Below, piece after piece: positions 33,577 to 45,400 of a DNA stretch of 64,000 bases. Within the stretch, counting starts at the first letter, position 1, and each line of letters opens with the position of its first letter. This stretch comes from Ursus arctos (Eukaryota > Chordata > Mammalia > Carnivora > Ursidae). The position numbers and the translations under genes were made by a program. The DNA lies in NCBI RefSeq assembly GCF_023065955.2, contig NW_026622808.1:39754475-39818474 (forward strand), read 5' to 3'. The notes under the pieces are model-generated. The model saw only the letters and a program-made list of their open reading frames with translations, was not told the origin of the DNA and did no database searches.

Positions 33577-34425
33577 CTCCCCCTTTAAACAGAAAATTCA
33601 AATAGTTTATGAGGGTGTAAATGGGGAGATCTCTCTCTCCTCTCCGGTAGTTTAAAGGGTGTCCAAATGGCAATTTGAGTTTTGCACTGAGTGAGTTACA
33701 ACCTTATATTTGTGTTGTTCTGTGATTTGACTCTGCTTCCAGCCCTGTCACTGAGGACCAGGAGTATGGTAGGGCTCTTGTTTAGAAATGGAATTATGGC
33801 ATCTGATAAATATCTTGTGGCTTAATTTATTCATAAGTTGGCTCACAATGTTAGTTGAACTGTATGTAGATTGCTAATCTATGTAATATTTTCTAAGTGT
33901 ATTTACATTTACCTGAGAATCATAATTTCATTTTGATTTAACATTGATTAAGGAATTCCCTGATCCATATTGTGTATGTGTTTTACATTTTTTGTAAAAT
34001 GTTTTTAGTTTGCGCTGTAAGACAAAGGTTTAGCTCCTTTCCTTCTGTGCACAGGTTGTGGTTATTTATGGTAATATTCACGTGTAATGGGGCAATGACA
34101 TTCTATTTTTAACACCTGTATGTGTTAGAGTTCAGCTGTTACTGATCTATTTATATCTCTATCAGCTGTTTACTATTTAATTAGTTGGCAAAAAACTTTA
34201 TTTTTAAGAACTTGAACCAATAAAGGAAAGTCTTCCATCAGTTCCTTTGACTAAAGAAAGTCAAAATGACTACATATTTTTGCATATTCTGTGGATTTAA
34301 TAGTAATAGTTGCCATTTGTTTATTTTTTATAGCTTAAATATGATTTAATGTGGTATATTAATCTATAATTATCAGAACTGATCTGGCTGGTTGACAGTG
34401 TTTTATATATGTATTTTTTTCTCCC
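33577..34425. other. Unclassified intronic sequence
   Basis: AT-rich. No gene or repeat recognised. Confidence 0.5.
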
Positions 34426-34429
34426 GTTT

Positions 34430-34680
34430 GTTTAGTGTGTACAAATACTGTGCTTAGTGCTTTACATGCTTAGCATAATTTAACCTTTATAGCAAACACT
34501 CTGAGCTAGGTACTGATATCCTCAATTTATAAATAGGGATTTTTTAGAAGTGCCTTTTTATAACTAAAAGGTGTCTCGGAAAGGTTAAGTAACACTAATA
34601 CTCAGGGTCACACAGTAAGTTAGAAGGTGATAGAAGTGGAGTTCAGATCTTCAATGTATGCTCTGTTTTATATAGCATGT
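34430..34680 (-). mobile_element. MIR SINE, antisense
   Basis: 'GTGCTTAGTGCTTTACATGC', 'TTTAACCTTTATAGCAAACA', 'AAGGTTAAGTAACACTAATA' and 'GGGTCACACAGTAAGTTAGA' follow reverse MIR order. Confidence 0.82.
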
Positions 34681-34989
34681 TGTTATTTGGATGTAATACA
34701 GTTTGGCCTATCCTATGTTAAAACTTTTTAGCTTCCATTGTAGAGTATGAATTATTTAATGTATTTGTTCTACATTTTAAAAAATCATTTGTGACTTGTG
34801 CCTTTGGGAACTTTCTGACAGGCAATGAATATTACAAGTTAGAAAAGATGGGAAAATAGTGCTATTATTCCAAGTGTGATTTGGACATGAAGGTTTGGGA
34901 GTTAGCTGCTTAACTTAGAATAAAGCCTTGAGTCTCTAATTTAGGTGTTTATTTAGTGAGAAATGTTATCTGAGAGAGAAATCTTATTT

Positions 34990-35560
34990 GTTAGAGTGTT
35001 TAAACTGGGCTTCAGAAAGAAAAGGAGGCTTTTAACAAGTGAAGAGTGTGGGTAGGTGGAAGCAAGGGCTCTTCAGGTCCAAGAACAGCATAAGCAAACA
35101 GACGGAGGCTTGGGGCTTGTGTGCGGAATTGCTAGTAGTTAAGCAAGGCTGGAACGGATAATACTTTTTTTTTTTTAAGTAGGTTCCACATCCAGTGTGG
35201 GGCTTGAACTCACTACTCTTAGATCAAAAGTCACATGCTCTACCGACTGAGCCAGCCAGGCGCCCCTGGAATGTATGATACTTTTAGGGAGAGTGGAAGA
35301 TCAGGTTAGATAGAGTGATCAATGTCATTTTGAAAGTTATCACAGCTCTTAGATTTGATTTTGAAGACAGTAGACAGTCAACACCCCTTTTATAGAGGGA
35401 AACAAAGTGATCAAGTTTGCATTTTAGGAAATACCTCTAGCATCAATGTGAAGGACGGAGAGTGTGGTATCCTCGTCTTCATCCTGGCAGCGGTTATGGG
35501 CCTGGGTTAGAGGGACGGTAGTGAGCAGGAAAAGGCAGGGAGAGATTGTTCTGAATCACA
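34990..35560 (-). mobile_element. L2-type LINE, antisense, with a SINE inside
   Basis: 'GGTCCAAGAACAGCATAAGC', 'AAACAGACGGAGGCTTGGGG', 'GATTTTGAAGACAGTAGACA' and 'AGTGAGCAGGAAAAGGCAGG' match reverse L2 landmarks. Confidence 0.55.
35167..35266 (-). mobile_element. CAN-SINE, short older type, antisense
   Basis: 'AAGTAGGTTCCACATCCAGT' to 'GAGCCAGCCAGGCGCCCC'. Flanks GGAACGGATAATACTTTT and GGAATGTATGATACTTTT. Confidence 0.9.
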
Positions 35561-35756
35561 ATTCGTAGGAATTGGTCACATATTAGATGTCTTATGGGGT
35601 TATTGGAATAATTTATTATTACTAATAGTATTTGTTATTTTTACTGTTTTGTATGTGTGCTAAGTGGCTTCTGATAGTCACATTTATTCTATTATTAATG
35701 AGTCTGGGTTGTAAATATTACACGCATGAAATATTTATTTAAAATACAGTTTGGTG

Positions 35757-36196
35757 TTGGGGCTCATGGGTGGCGCAGTCAGTTGAGCCTCCGACTCTTG
35801 GTTTCTTTTTTTTTTTTTTTTTAAGATTTTATTTATTTATGTGACAGAGAGACAGCCAGAGAGAAAGGGAACACAAGCAGGGGGAGTGGGAGAGGAAGAA
35901 GCAGGCTCCCAGCGGAGGAGCCCGATGTGGGACTCGATCCCGGAATGCCGGGATCACGCCCTGAGCCGAAGGCAGACGCTTAACGACTGCGCTACCCAGG
36001 CGCCCCCGACTCTTGGTTTCTGCTCAGGTCCTAATCTGAGGGTCATGAGATCGAGCCCCACATCAAGCCCCTTGTTGGGTTCCACCTCAGCACAGGGTCT
36101 GCTTGAGATTCTCTCCCTCTCCTCCTGCCCCTCCTGGTTGCTCATGCTCTCTCTCTCTCTGGCTCTTGCTCTCAAATAAATAAATAAATCTTTTTA
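35757..36196 (+). mobile_element. CAN-SINE (outer, older), split by another SINE
   Basis: Head at 35757-35806 ('TGGGGCTCATGGGTGGCGCA'). It resumes at 36022 with 'GCTCAGGTCCTAATCTGAGG' and ends AAATAAATAAATAAATCTTT. Confidence 0.93.
35807..36005 (-). mobile_element. CAN-SINE (inner, younger), antisense
   Basis: Inserted into the preceding SINE. Target duplication CCGACTCTTGGTTTCT at 35791-35806 and 36006-36021, perfect over 16 bp. Confidence 0.95.
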
Positions 36197-36329
36197 AAAA
36201 ATTCTATTTGGTATTTATTCAGCAGACATTTTGTTAATGTCTAGGGATATCACTGAGAAAAAGGGATACCACTGATCCTCATCTCCACAGAATTTGCCAT
36301 AGTGAAGAGGAGTCTAGTAGAGCTTTTTT

Positions 36330-36500
36330 GCTGTTCTTACTTTCTGTGTAATCCTTGGGCATATGATTTAACTCCTGATCCTGTCTGATCATGTGGGATA
36401 CTGCTTATATCATAGTGTTCTGAAGTTTGGATGAGATAATGTGTGTAAAGTACCTGGCATAGTCCCTGGTATAGGCTAATGCTTGTTCTCTTTAATCTCC
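36330..36500 (+). mobile_element. MIR SINE fragment
   Basis: 'GTGTAATCCTTGGGCATATG', 'GGATGAGATAATGTGTGTAA' and 'AGTACCTGGCATAGTCCCTG'. Confidence 0.72.
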
Positions 36501-36839
36501 ACGGACACAGAAGCTGGGAGTCATAATTTATTAGGATTGTTTGTTAAGTAGGTGACAATAGGTAGCAAATGTCATTTTTGAAAGAAATTTTAAAAGTTTA
36601 CCTGTCATGATGATTTGGTATCATAAAACCTAATTACTGTTTTGTTTTCTCCATTTTAAGTATAGATAGGCTTGTGTGTCAGCCTCGATTTGCTGATCTA
36701 TAAAATGATCAAAAGCATTCTTATTTCACAGGGTGGTTGGGAGAAATATTGGATATCGGATATGAAATTACCAGACAAACATAAGTACATAGCTGAATGG
36801 TTGAGGTCAAAGAGTTTAAAATGTACATCTCTCCCAGTT

Positions 36840-37015
36840 ACTAGCTTGGGAGGCCCTTTTTAACCTCTTTTAGTTCTAATTTATCTGTAGTATAGGGATA
36901 ATAAAACATGTATGTCTATAAGATTGTTGTAAAGATTAAGTGAAAGAATGCATAGGAAGTAGTTTATCCGAGCACATGGTAAGCTCTCAGAAACCTGTGA
37001 TTATTTTATATTATA
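36840..37015 (+). mobile_element. MIR SINE fragment
   Basis: 'AACCTCTTTTAGTTCTAATT', 'AGATTGTTGTAAAGATTAAG' and 'GAGCACATGGTAAGCTCTCA'. The 36650-36760 piece may belong to a further MIR. Confidence 0.68.
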
Positions 37016-37649
37016 TGGTATCCTTTTGACACTATTGAACAGTGAACTCTTCTTTGTTTGGCTTTGCTCTGTAGTTGAAATTTCTATATAGCTGAATTCT
37101 GAATATAAGCATGTTACCTTTCATGGTAGTGAAAGAAATCAATGATCCTTTTCAAAGTAAACTTCACTTTGGCCCTAAAAGTTTCCTAGGGAAAAATATT
37201 TTAGGCCTTGTATTTAAGTCATAAATGGAGGTTGAATTTGAATGTGATGCTAAATTTCAGTTGAAAATAAAAAAGGAATTAATAACTCTTAACTGAGGCA
37301 TTACCTGCGCATCCTCAGGAGCATGGATGTCATGAGGGATATTGGGAGTAGATGGAGTTTGAACATCTGAGTCATGTGACAGCAGACAAACAAGAGCCTC
37401 TGGGTTATACTCAACCCTGTAACGGGTTTATTTTCTTCGGTCCCAGGATTATTTCCCATCTTAGTCAAAATGATTGTTCCATAAATTGCATTCTTATTAT
37501 TTCTATTTATTCATTTAATACTCAGTGACTTTAATTGTTTTCCTTTCTCTTTCAAAGTAGAATTATTATGATTTTTAAAGAACTCATCTGCAAATGTGTG
37601 AATTGTCAAAACCTTGAGGAGATAAATCTCCGGAAGAATTAATTATCAC
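37016..37649. other. Unclassified intronic sequence
   Basis: No gene or repeat recognised. Confidence 0.5.
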
Positions 37650-37664
37650 AAAAAATGAAGAGAC

Positions 37665-37784
37665 AAGGGGCACCTGGGTGGCTCAGCCAGTTACGTGTCT
37701 GCCTTCTGCTCAGGCCCCACATTGGGCTCCCTGCTCTGTGGGGAGTCTGCTTCTCCCTCTTCTTCTGCCCCCCCACCACGTGTA

Positions 37785-37821
<37 letters not shown>

Positions 37822-37890
37822 CTGCACCCACATGTGTTCGCTTGCTCGCTCTCTCTGCACTCTCTGTCTCAAATCAAGAAAATCTTTTTA
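37665..37890 (+). mobile_element. CAN-SINE with internal (GT)n
   Basis: The middle of the element carries a GT microsatellite (37787-37820). Target duplication AAAAATGAAGAGACA at 37650-37664 and about 37891-37905. It lacks the B-box-proximal part between GCTCAGG and CCCCACATTGGG. Confidence 0.92.
37787..37820. repeat. (GT)n microsatellite inside a SINE
   Basis: About 15 GT units replacing part of the CT-rich SINE middle. Confidence 0.94.
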
Positions 37891-37946
37891 AAAAATGAAG
37901 AGACATGATTAAAGACCAAGTTGTTCTAAACATTATGATTATATGC

Positions 37947-38054
37947 CCGGGCACCTGCTCAGTTGGAAGAACATGCGACTTTTGATCTTGGGGTTGTGAG
38001 TTTGAACCCCATGTTGTGTGTAGAGATTACTTAAAAATAAAGCCTTAAAAAAAA
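37947..38054 (+). mobile_element. CAN-SINE, short older type
   Basis: 'GGGCACCTGCTCAGTTGGAA', 'GACTTTTGATCTTGGGGTTG' and an A-rich end. Confidence 0.87.
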
Positions 38055-38148
38055 TTGTATGCCAGTCTGAGTGGTTGTGTCTAAAGGATGGAAAAGGCCA
38101 TCGTGGTTATTTTCGTTACCTTAGTAAGCATTTTAAAACTATAAATGA

Positions 38149-38318
38149 GGGTGCCTGGGTGGCTCAGTCAGTTAAGTATCTGCCTTTGGCTCAGGTCATG
38201 ATCCTGGGGTCCTGGGATGGAGTCAGCATGGAGCCTGCTTCTCCCTCTGCCTGCTGCTCCCCTGCCTGTACTCTCTCTCTGACAAATAAATAAATAAAAT
38301 ATTTAAATAAAAATCGAA
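38149..38318 (+). mobile_element. CAN-SINE
   Basis: 'GGGTGCCTGGGTGGCTCAGT' head, ending AAATAAATAAATAAAATATT. A short deletion in the middle. Confidence 0.92.
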
Positions 38319-38419
38319 ATAAAAAGCTATGAATGTTCTTTTGAGGGGTAGATGTGCTATTTTATCTTTTAACATTTCCATTGAATTTGCCAAATAAAGT
38401 GTTTTATGTGTGGGCAGTT

Positions 38420-38420
38420 T

Positions 38421-38456
<36 letters not shown>

Positions 38457-38461
38457 TCCTT
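38420..38461. repeat. (TTTC)n microsatellite
   Basis: About 10 units followed by a T-run, with no SINE body attached. Confidence 0.93.
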
Positions 38462-38904
38462 TTTTTTTTTGTTTCTAAGTAAAATCTAGATTCCTATATT
38501 TTGCCAGTTTTGCCAGTCTTTAATGGAAACTTTTTTTTTTTAGTTTCTTCCTCTCCCCCACTTCTTAGTGACTATATAAATTAATGTCACTGTCCTTAGA
38601 CTGAGCCTATTGTGTGCATTATTAAATAATATAAGACTACATCCTTTACACCTAGTGACCTTGTTCAGTATTTCCCACAAATGTGATCACAGTGGTTTAC
38701 TTTTGTGGCAAACAAGGCTATTATTCTATCAGAGATAAAGAATGAAGGTGCAGTTATTTTGTTGTTTTAGCTGATCTCAGGATGTTTTAAGGCAACATTT
38801 TGTGAGGAAAATAATGACCTATAAAGTATAGTCAGAGTATTGTGTATTTAAAATATCACAGTATCCCCTTGGTCTATCTCTACTGTGCTAAAAAACATGT
38901 TTTT

Positions 38905-39087
38905 TTTTTAAAGATGTTATTTATTTGAGATAGAGTGAGCATGAGTTGGGGGAGGAACAGAAGGTGAGGGAGAAGCACACTCCCCACTGAACCAGGGAGC
39001 TGGAAGATGTGGGGTTCGATCCCAGGACCCTGGGATCAAGACCTGAACCGAAGGCAGATGCTAAACTGAGCCACCGAGGCACCCCCC
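38905..39087 (-). mobile_element. CAN-SINE, antisense
   Basis: Runs from TTTAAAGATGTTATTTATTT to GAGCCACCGAGGCACCCC. Confidence 0.91.
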
Positions 39088-39119
39088 ATGGTATTTTTTA
39101 TAAATACCTACTTATTTTA

Positions 39120-39314
39120 TATTTTAAAAGATTTTACTTATTTTAGAGAGAGAAAGAGCTAACATGAATGGGGGAGGTAGGGGGGAGGGGGAGGGAAGCA
39201 GACTCTGTGCTGAGTGGGGAGCCTGATGTGGGGCTCAGTCTCATGACCCTGAGACTAATACCTGAGCTGAAACCAAGAGTCGACACTTAACCAGCTGTGC
39301 CACCCAGATGCCCC
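39120..39314 (-). mobile_element. CAN-SINE, antisense
   Basis: Ends GTGCCACCCAGATGCCCC. Flanks AAATACCTACTTATTTTA and CAATACCCACTTATTTTA. Confidence 0.93.
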
Positions 39315-40315
39315 AATACCCACTTATTTTAAGTATTGAAATAAAAAAAAAGTGATGTTCTTTGAGGTAGTTGGAGGCTTCTTGGGGTCTAAAAAATTGA
39401 GTTTGGGATCAGTATCTGTTTTTTAATACCAATTACTCTAAGTAGGAGCCTGAGAGGCAAAGTTAAATGCATCTTGCTGGGATTAACACACCATGAGAGG
39501 AGAAAATAATCAGGATTTGCTTGTCAACCTATCAGTTTTGGGATGATGTGGGAAATAGGTTAATCTCCTTTGGATTAGAATTTGGTGTAGGCTTTCAATA
39601 GCCTCACCTCTCAAAACTAATATGATGATATATTTATTTTGCATCTTGCTGAGCTTCAAAAAATCTAATTTACTTTGTCCTGAATTCTCAGTGAAAATTG
39701 TCACAATTTGCATATTTAAGAAGGATGTAGTCATTCTAGCTTTATTTTGTATGTTTTGTAATGTTCTCATTAAATTAAAAAAAAATTTTCCTTCCACCTT
39801 CTCTGTGTTTGTTCTTCATACTCTTCTCTGTTTCTGTGTGGAGATAGAGAAATACTTTTTCTTCTCTTCTTTCTCTTTTTTTGAGTTGTCTCCCATAAGA
39901 AGAAATTATTGTACAATGAATGTATCTGGAATATCACTGGGAAATGGAAAAAATCTTGGCAAATTCATAACATTTGCAAGACCTTTGGGTGGACAAGTTC
40001 ATTCTAGTTACATGTGAGATTTTATTTTGGTGGAGAACATTTTGCCACTTTTCTATGTGTTTTCCTGTAGTATATGAGTAAAACTTTGTATTTCCCCCTT
40101 CAGTGGCACAACTTAAAAATTTCAGCCTCTGAAACATGTAGTTCTTTGCTAGTCAGGAAGCCAAGAAGGTTATTTAAACAAAACATATATAAAATATATA
40201 AACAAACAAATTCATATATAACATTCATGGTGTATTCTAAGAAATAACTAAATTGTTGGTGGCAAAAAATGTATAAGTCATGGATCTCCCTATTTCTAGT
40301 TACTCCCACTGGAGA
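39315..40315. other. Unclassified intronic sequence
   Basis: The 131-codon open frame at 39622-40017 has AT-biased low-complexity composition and no recognisable domain. I do not call it a gene. Confidence 0.5.
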
Positions 40316-40319
40316 TCAT

Positions 40320-40680
40320 CCTACACACAGTTGCTAGGTTATCAGAACTGTTAGAATAATCTCCCTAAAACAATATTTTCATCAAATCCTTTAGTGGCTT
40401 CTCTTAAGAAACCTCAACTCCTTAGTACAGTGTGGAAGGCCCTCTAACAGCTTCACTTTATCTTGCATTTCCCCACTTCTTCCTCTGTTTGGTTTTTGTT
40501 ACCCTCTAGGACTGGGTATTAACTATATATAAATGTACTGCAATACCTGTTCCTCCTCCACCTCCTCTTTCTCCTTGCCTTTCATTCAGATCACCACCCT
40601 CACTTGTAAGTGCCTTCTTAGCAACTAACTGTGCCTATCTGTTCTTTTCAGCAGCCTCTCAGGATTTTAGTACTTAATTC
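40320..40680 (+). mobile_element. L2/L3 (CR1-type) LINE 3' fragment
   Basis: 'CTTTAGTGGCTTCTCTTAAG', 'GTGTGGAAGGCCCTCTAACA' and 'TTGCCTTTCATTCAGATCAC' follow the CR1-type 3' order. Confidence 0.55.
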
Positions 40681-40914
40681 ATACTCTCTTAACTTATTCT
40701 CAATGTAGAGGTGCTCTGCATTTGATTTTATGGATGTGCAGTCTCTCTAAGACAGGTGCCAAGTAAATGATTTGCCTTAATGATAGAGTTAGAGTTGAAA
40801 TTGATTCTTACTATTCTGATTGCTTCAGGAAAACTTCATAAACAAAGTGATATTTCATAAGTTTGTACTCAAAGACCAGAGTGTGTTTAATCTAAGTAAG
40901 AGAGGAGGAAGACA

Positions 40915-41110
40915 GTGTGGAGGTTTTAAAGGAATAAGAATGTGAAATCTGCAGTAGCTGTGAGACCATGGCAAGCTACTTAATATACCTGAGCCTCAGT
41001 TTCTTACTCTATGAAATGGAGATGGTAATATTTACTTGGTAGGATTGTTGTGAGGATCAGAAGTACCTGCACATAGCAGGCAGTCAAAAAAACAGTAGCT
41101 ATTATTATAG
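40915..41110 (+). mobile_element. MIR SINE
   Basis: 'CTACTTAATATACCTGAGCC', 'TCAGTTTCTTACTCTATGAA' and 'GGATTGTTGTGAGGATCAGA'. Confidence 0.82.
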
Positions 41111-41149
41111 ATTAGGGATTTGTTTGACTTGGCCCTAGAAAATTTATAG

Positions 41150-42305
41150 ATTGAAATAGAGCTAATGGGGGTGACATCATGGAAAGTGGCAGAGAAGGGA
41201 GCTCCAAAAATTGGTTCTTTCACCAAGACAGCTATTAAGCTAGCATGAACTGTCCAAAGCAATTATTTTAGAATTCTTCAGTCTAGTCAAGCACTTGCAG
41301 TATCCAGTGGAGTGCTTAATGAAGAAAGAGGCTGGTAAATTTCTGAGAATTTTGGTGTTTTGCACAGTGACTACCATTTTCTATCCCCCATCCTTCTGGC
41401 AGGCAGCTGGTGGTAGGGTGGCCCGTGGTTCCTGATGTGACTTTCTTCTCCTTCAGAAATTGTGGTTTTATGTTTTGACTGCTGGTTTGATTGCCGAGCA
41501 CAGAGACTGGCCATTGTTCCAAACCCCATAGGCTAAAGTGGTTTCCCCGGCATCTGCCAAGGGAATTTAAAGAGACAAAATACTCTTCTTTCCGACTGAA
41601 TCCTGGCATTTAAGGAAATCTCTGTCAGGACTCTGGCTGACCACAGAAATAACTGAACAGAGACTTCCATGACAACACACAACAAGGAATATAGACTTTG
41701 CAAAAAAAAAAAAAAGTTTGGAATTCACAATAGTCAACTGTATCCCTCATCAATTAATAGCAATCACTAGAAAGAGGAGAGAACCTAATTTCTAGAATTA
41801 CCACATTACAACATTCAGGATGTCCAATTTTCAACAAAAATTACAAAACATACAAAGAAATAGAAATTATGGCCCATTCACAGGAGAAAAAAGAAATCCC
41901 TGAAGAAGCTGAGGCAATGGACTTATTAGACAAAGAGTTTAACTACTTTAAATGTGCTCAGACTGCTGAAGGAAGACATGGACAAAGAACTAAAGGAAAT
42001 CAGGAAACAAAGTTTAAACAATTGGGGAATATCAACAGAGAGATAGAAATTATAAAAAGTACAATAGCTGAAATAAAAATCAGTGGAAGGTTTGGTGGCA
42101 TATTTGAGCAGGCAAAGGAAAGAATCAAAAAAACTTGAAGATAGGGCCATTGAAATACCCTGTCTGAGAACCAGAAAGAAAAAGATGAAGACAAATAAAC
42201 AGTACCAAAGGGACATCATCGAGTGTACCAACATGCACGTTATGAAAATACCAGAAGGCAAAGAGAGGGAGAGAATGGAACAGAAAAATTTTTTGAAGAA
42301 ATAAA
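41150..42305 (+). mobile_element. L1M 5' UTR and start of ORF1
   Basis: 'GACATCATGGAAAGTGGCAG' and 'GAGTGCTTAATGAAGAAAGA' are old L1 5' UTR landmarks. The frame at 41869-42138 encodes an ORF1 N-terminal coiled-coil-type peptide (MAHSQEKKEIPEEAEAMD and on), truncated by a frameshift. Not functional. Confidence 0.8.
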
Positions 42306-42314
42306 GGATGAAAA

Positions 42315-43690
42315 GAATTTAATGGTTTTAGCTCTTATAATTAAGTCTTTGATCCATTTTGAGTTAATTTTTGTATATGGGGTAAAATAACTTTATTTTT
42401 TTGCATGTGGTTATCCAGTTGTCCCAGGTCTATTGAAGAGACTATTCTTTTTCCATTGGTTGGTCTTGGCACCTTTGTTGAAATTCAGTTGGATGTAGAT
42501 GTACAGTTTTATTTCAGGAATCTTAATTTTACTTTTACTTAAGCGTGTTTGTACTTATGCTTATACCACACCACTTTGATTACTGTAGTTTTATAGTAAG
42601 TTTTGGAATTTAGGAAGTGTGGATCCTCCAACTTTGTTCTTCTTTTTCAAGATTGTTTTGCCTATTCTGGATCCCTTGTGATTCCATATGAATTTGAGGA
42701 TTGACTTTTCCATTTCTGCATAAAGGCTGATTTGAATTTTAATAGGGGTTGCATTAAATCTGTAGATCACTTTGGTTAATATTGACACCTTAACAGTATT
42801 AAGTCTTTCAATCCATGAACATGGGATGCCTTTCTATTTCTTTAATATTTTGTAGTTTTCAATGTGTAAGTCTTTTACCTCTTTAGTTAAATTTATTCCT
42901 AGGGGGGCGCCTGGGTGGCACGGGGCGCCTGGGTGGCACAGCGGTTGGGCGTCTGCCTTCGGCTCAGGGCATGATCCCGGCGTTATGGGATCGAGCCCCA
43001 CATCAGGCTCCTCCGCTGTGAGCCTGCTTCTTCCTCTCCCACTCCCCCTGCTTGTGTTCCCTCTCTCGCTGGCTGTCTCTATCTCTGTCAAATAAATAAA
43101 ATCTTTAAAAAAAAAATTATTCCTAGGTGCTCTTATAAATGGAATTGCTGTCTTAATTTCCTTCCTGGATTGTTCATTGCTGATGTGTAGAAACACAACT
43201 CTTTTTGTGTGTTTGTCTTGTAAGCTGCAACTTTGCGGAATTTGTTTATTAGCTCTACTAGCTTTCTTTTGGGTTCTGTGGGATTTTTCCATATATAGAA
43301 TCATGTCATCTGTGAATAGACATAGTTTACTTCTTCCTTTCCAATTTGGATGCCTTTTGTTTCTTTTTCTTGTGTCTGGCTAGAACTTCCAGTACAGCAT
43401 TGCATAGCAGTGGTGAAAGCAGACTTCCTTTTCATGCTCCTGATTTTAGGAAGAAAGCTTTCATTCTTTCACCATTGAGTATTAGGTTAGCTGTGGGGTT
43501 TCCTTTATCATATTAGGAAGTTCCTTTCTAATCCTAGCTTCCTGAGTGTTTCTTTCTTTTTCTTTTAATCATAAAAAGGTGTTGGTTTTGTCATGTGCCT
43601 TTTCTGTATCAATTGACATGATTGTGTGGGGGTTTGTCTTTCTGTTAATGTGGTATGATACATTGATTGACTTTCTTATGTTGAACCACT
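42315..43690 (-). mobile_element. L1 ORF2 fragment, antisense
   Basis: The minus-strand frame at 42591-42788 encodes an ORF2 peptide ([20 protein letters not shown]). Flanking blocks 'AGTCTTTGATCCATTTTGAG' and 'GGCACCTTTGTTGAAATTCA' agree. It is interrupted by a SINE at 42904. Confidence 0.9.
42904..43116 (+). mobile_element. CAN-SINE with duplicated head
   Basis: The first 18 bp, GGGGCGCCTGGGTGGCAC, are tandemly doubled (42904-42921, 42922-42939). Target duplication TTATTCCTAGG (42893-42903, 43117-43127). Confidence 0.95.
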
Positions 43691-45150
43691 TGAGATAAAT
43701 TACACTTTTTCAGCCAGTCTCTGCTTTTCGAGCTTGGGTGAATTGCAAGTTAGGGTGAACAGAGGTAAGGGCCTTGCATCAGTCCTTTAAGTAGCCCCAG
43801 ACAAGTTAGAACAGATAGACAAGGTAATTTGTGGTTTAGGTCTACTCCGTTCTCTCTGGAACCACACATCAGGGTCCCACACCAGGAATGTAGGCTAATG
43901 TCTTCAAGACTTCTGTTGTACTGGGGAAGGGGATGGGATAAGAGTAAATAATGCCACAAAGATGCCCTACCATTTTTAAATTGCCCTTTTCCTGATTCTA
44001 ACAAGGTTGGTTCTGACAGTTTTTACTTGTTTTTCAGTGTTAATGAAGGGGGATGGGAACTTGGAGCTGCCTACTCTGCTGTTTTGCTGATGTCACTTTC
44101 TTCATTTCTTTTTGATTTTTATAAATTTCCTCCTTTTCACCTTTTATTTCTCTTAATGGATCATTATAGTTAGTCACTTGTGTCCTTCTAATTTTATGTT
44201 CATTTCTGAAATTATTCTTTTTCTTTTCTTTTGAGTTCTTTCACCTTTTCTGAAGTTTTGTAATTGTGATTTATATTTCTTTTTCATGTCTTAAATTATT
44301 TTCTTAATGTCTTTTAGGTTGTTTTGAAATAGCATGTTATAATTTTGATTTCCTCTCAAGGTCTGCCATTCATTATCTGTAGGGATGTTATTCTGTTCTT
44401 TAGTCTCATTTTTCTTAAAATAACTGTGTGGGATGGGACTTTGATATTTTTTTTGTTGCTCATTTTTATGTGGAATTTGTTTTCCTGAACTTTTAGAAGG
44501 GGGTCACAGTTCAGGAGAACTTTTCTAATGTCACAGAGCTCCCTCTCCTGTTGTTTTTGTAAAATATTAAAAAATATGATGGCTTCCTTTTCCCTTCTCC
44601 ATTTTTATCTGGATCTTTTCTTTGTCTCTGTCGTCCCTGCCTTGCTCAATTTTGGTTCCACATACAGCAACTTCCCGCACCATGTAGCCCTATCTTGGAA
44701 GGCAGTTTTTGTTGGTAGGTTAGTTTTAAGAATTTATATGACTCAGACTGCTCCAGTCTTTTTCAGAACAACTCATGCTCACTTGTTATTGGACTGGGCT
44801 AATAAACCTTTTCCATTTTCAGCTTCTCCTCTCAAATTGGCCATCACACTGTCCAGTGAATACCTAATGACTATTTTGATGTTCTCCTCAAGTCCCTCAA
44901 ATGCGCCATTGCTTCCCTACACATCCTCCTGTTCAGGTGCTGGTTTCATGTATGTCTGCTGGCTCTTTATAAGTTTTCCTCACTCACTCTTGAGGTTCGT
45001 GTGGATACTTTGTCACCTGCTTTTGTTGTTAATATTATGCATGGGATTTTGGTTTTGCTATTTTAGTCAGTCTGTTTGGTTTTAGGTGGTAGTTCAGGTA
45101 GATTAAAAATCTGTGACATAGTATCTGCCATCTAGAATCCATAATCCATT
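43691..45150. other. Unclassified, probably old LINE-derived sequence
   Basis: T-rich on the + strand. 44090-44560 looks like degraded antisense L1, but I could not place it. The 185-codon frame at 44528-45085 is hydrophobic low complexity with no family match I know. I do not call it a gene. Confidence 0.35.
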
Positions 45151-45167
45151 CTGTGTTCACATTTTTA

Positions 45168-45383
45168 TTTTTAATTAATTTATTTTTTAAAAGATTTTAT
45201 TTATTTATTTATTTGACAGAGAGAGAGAGACAGCCAGTGAGAGAGGGAACACAAGCAGGGGGAGTGGGAGAGGAAGAAGCAGGCACCCAGCAGAGGAGCC
45301 TGATGTGGGGCTTGATCCCAGGACTCTGGGATCACGCCCTGAGCCAAAGGCAGACGCTTAACGACTGAGCCACCCAGGCGCCC
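45168..45383 (-). mobile_element. CAN-SINE, antisense, young
   Basis: Perfect 17-bp target duplication CTGTGTTCACATTTTTA (45151-45167, 45384-45400). Confidence 0.96.
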
Positions 45384-45400
45384 CTGTGTTCACATTTTTA

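Noticed and set aside
39622..40017. 131-codon open frame
   Set aside because: AT-biased, low-complexity hydrophobic peptide with no domain, no splice context, and overlap with open frames on the other strand.
42834..43304. 156-codon minus-strand open frame
   Set aside because: It is the reverse translation of a SINE fused to L1 sequence. The same peptide (TASERGNTSRGSGRGRSRL) recurs at other SINE copies.
44528..45085. 185-codon open frame, hydrophobic, could look like a membrane protein
   Set aside because: T-rich strand bias alone gives Phe/Leu/Ser-rich translation. There is no recognisable family, and the neighbouring sequence looks like degraded LINE.
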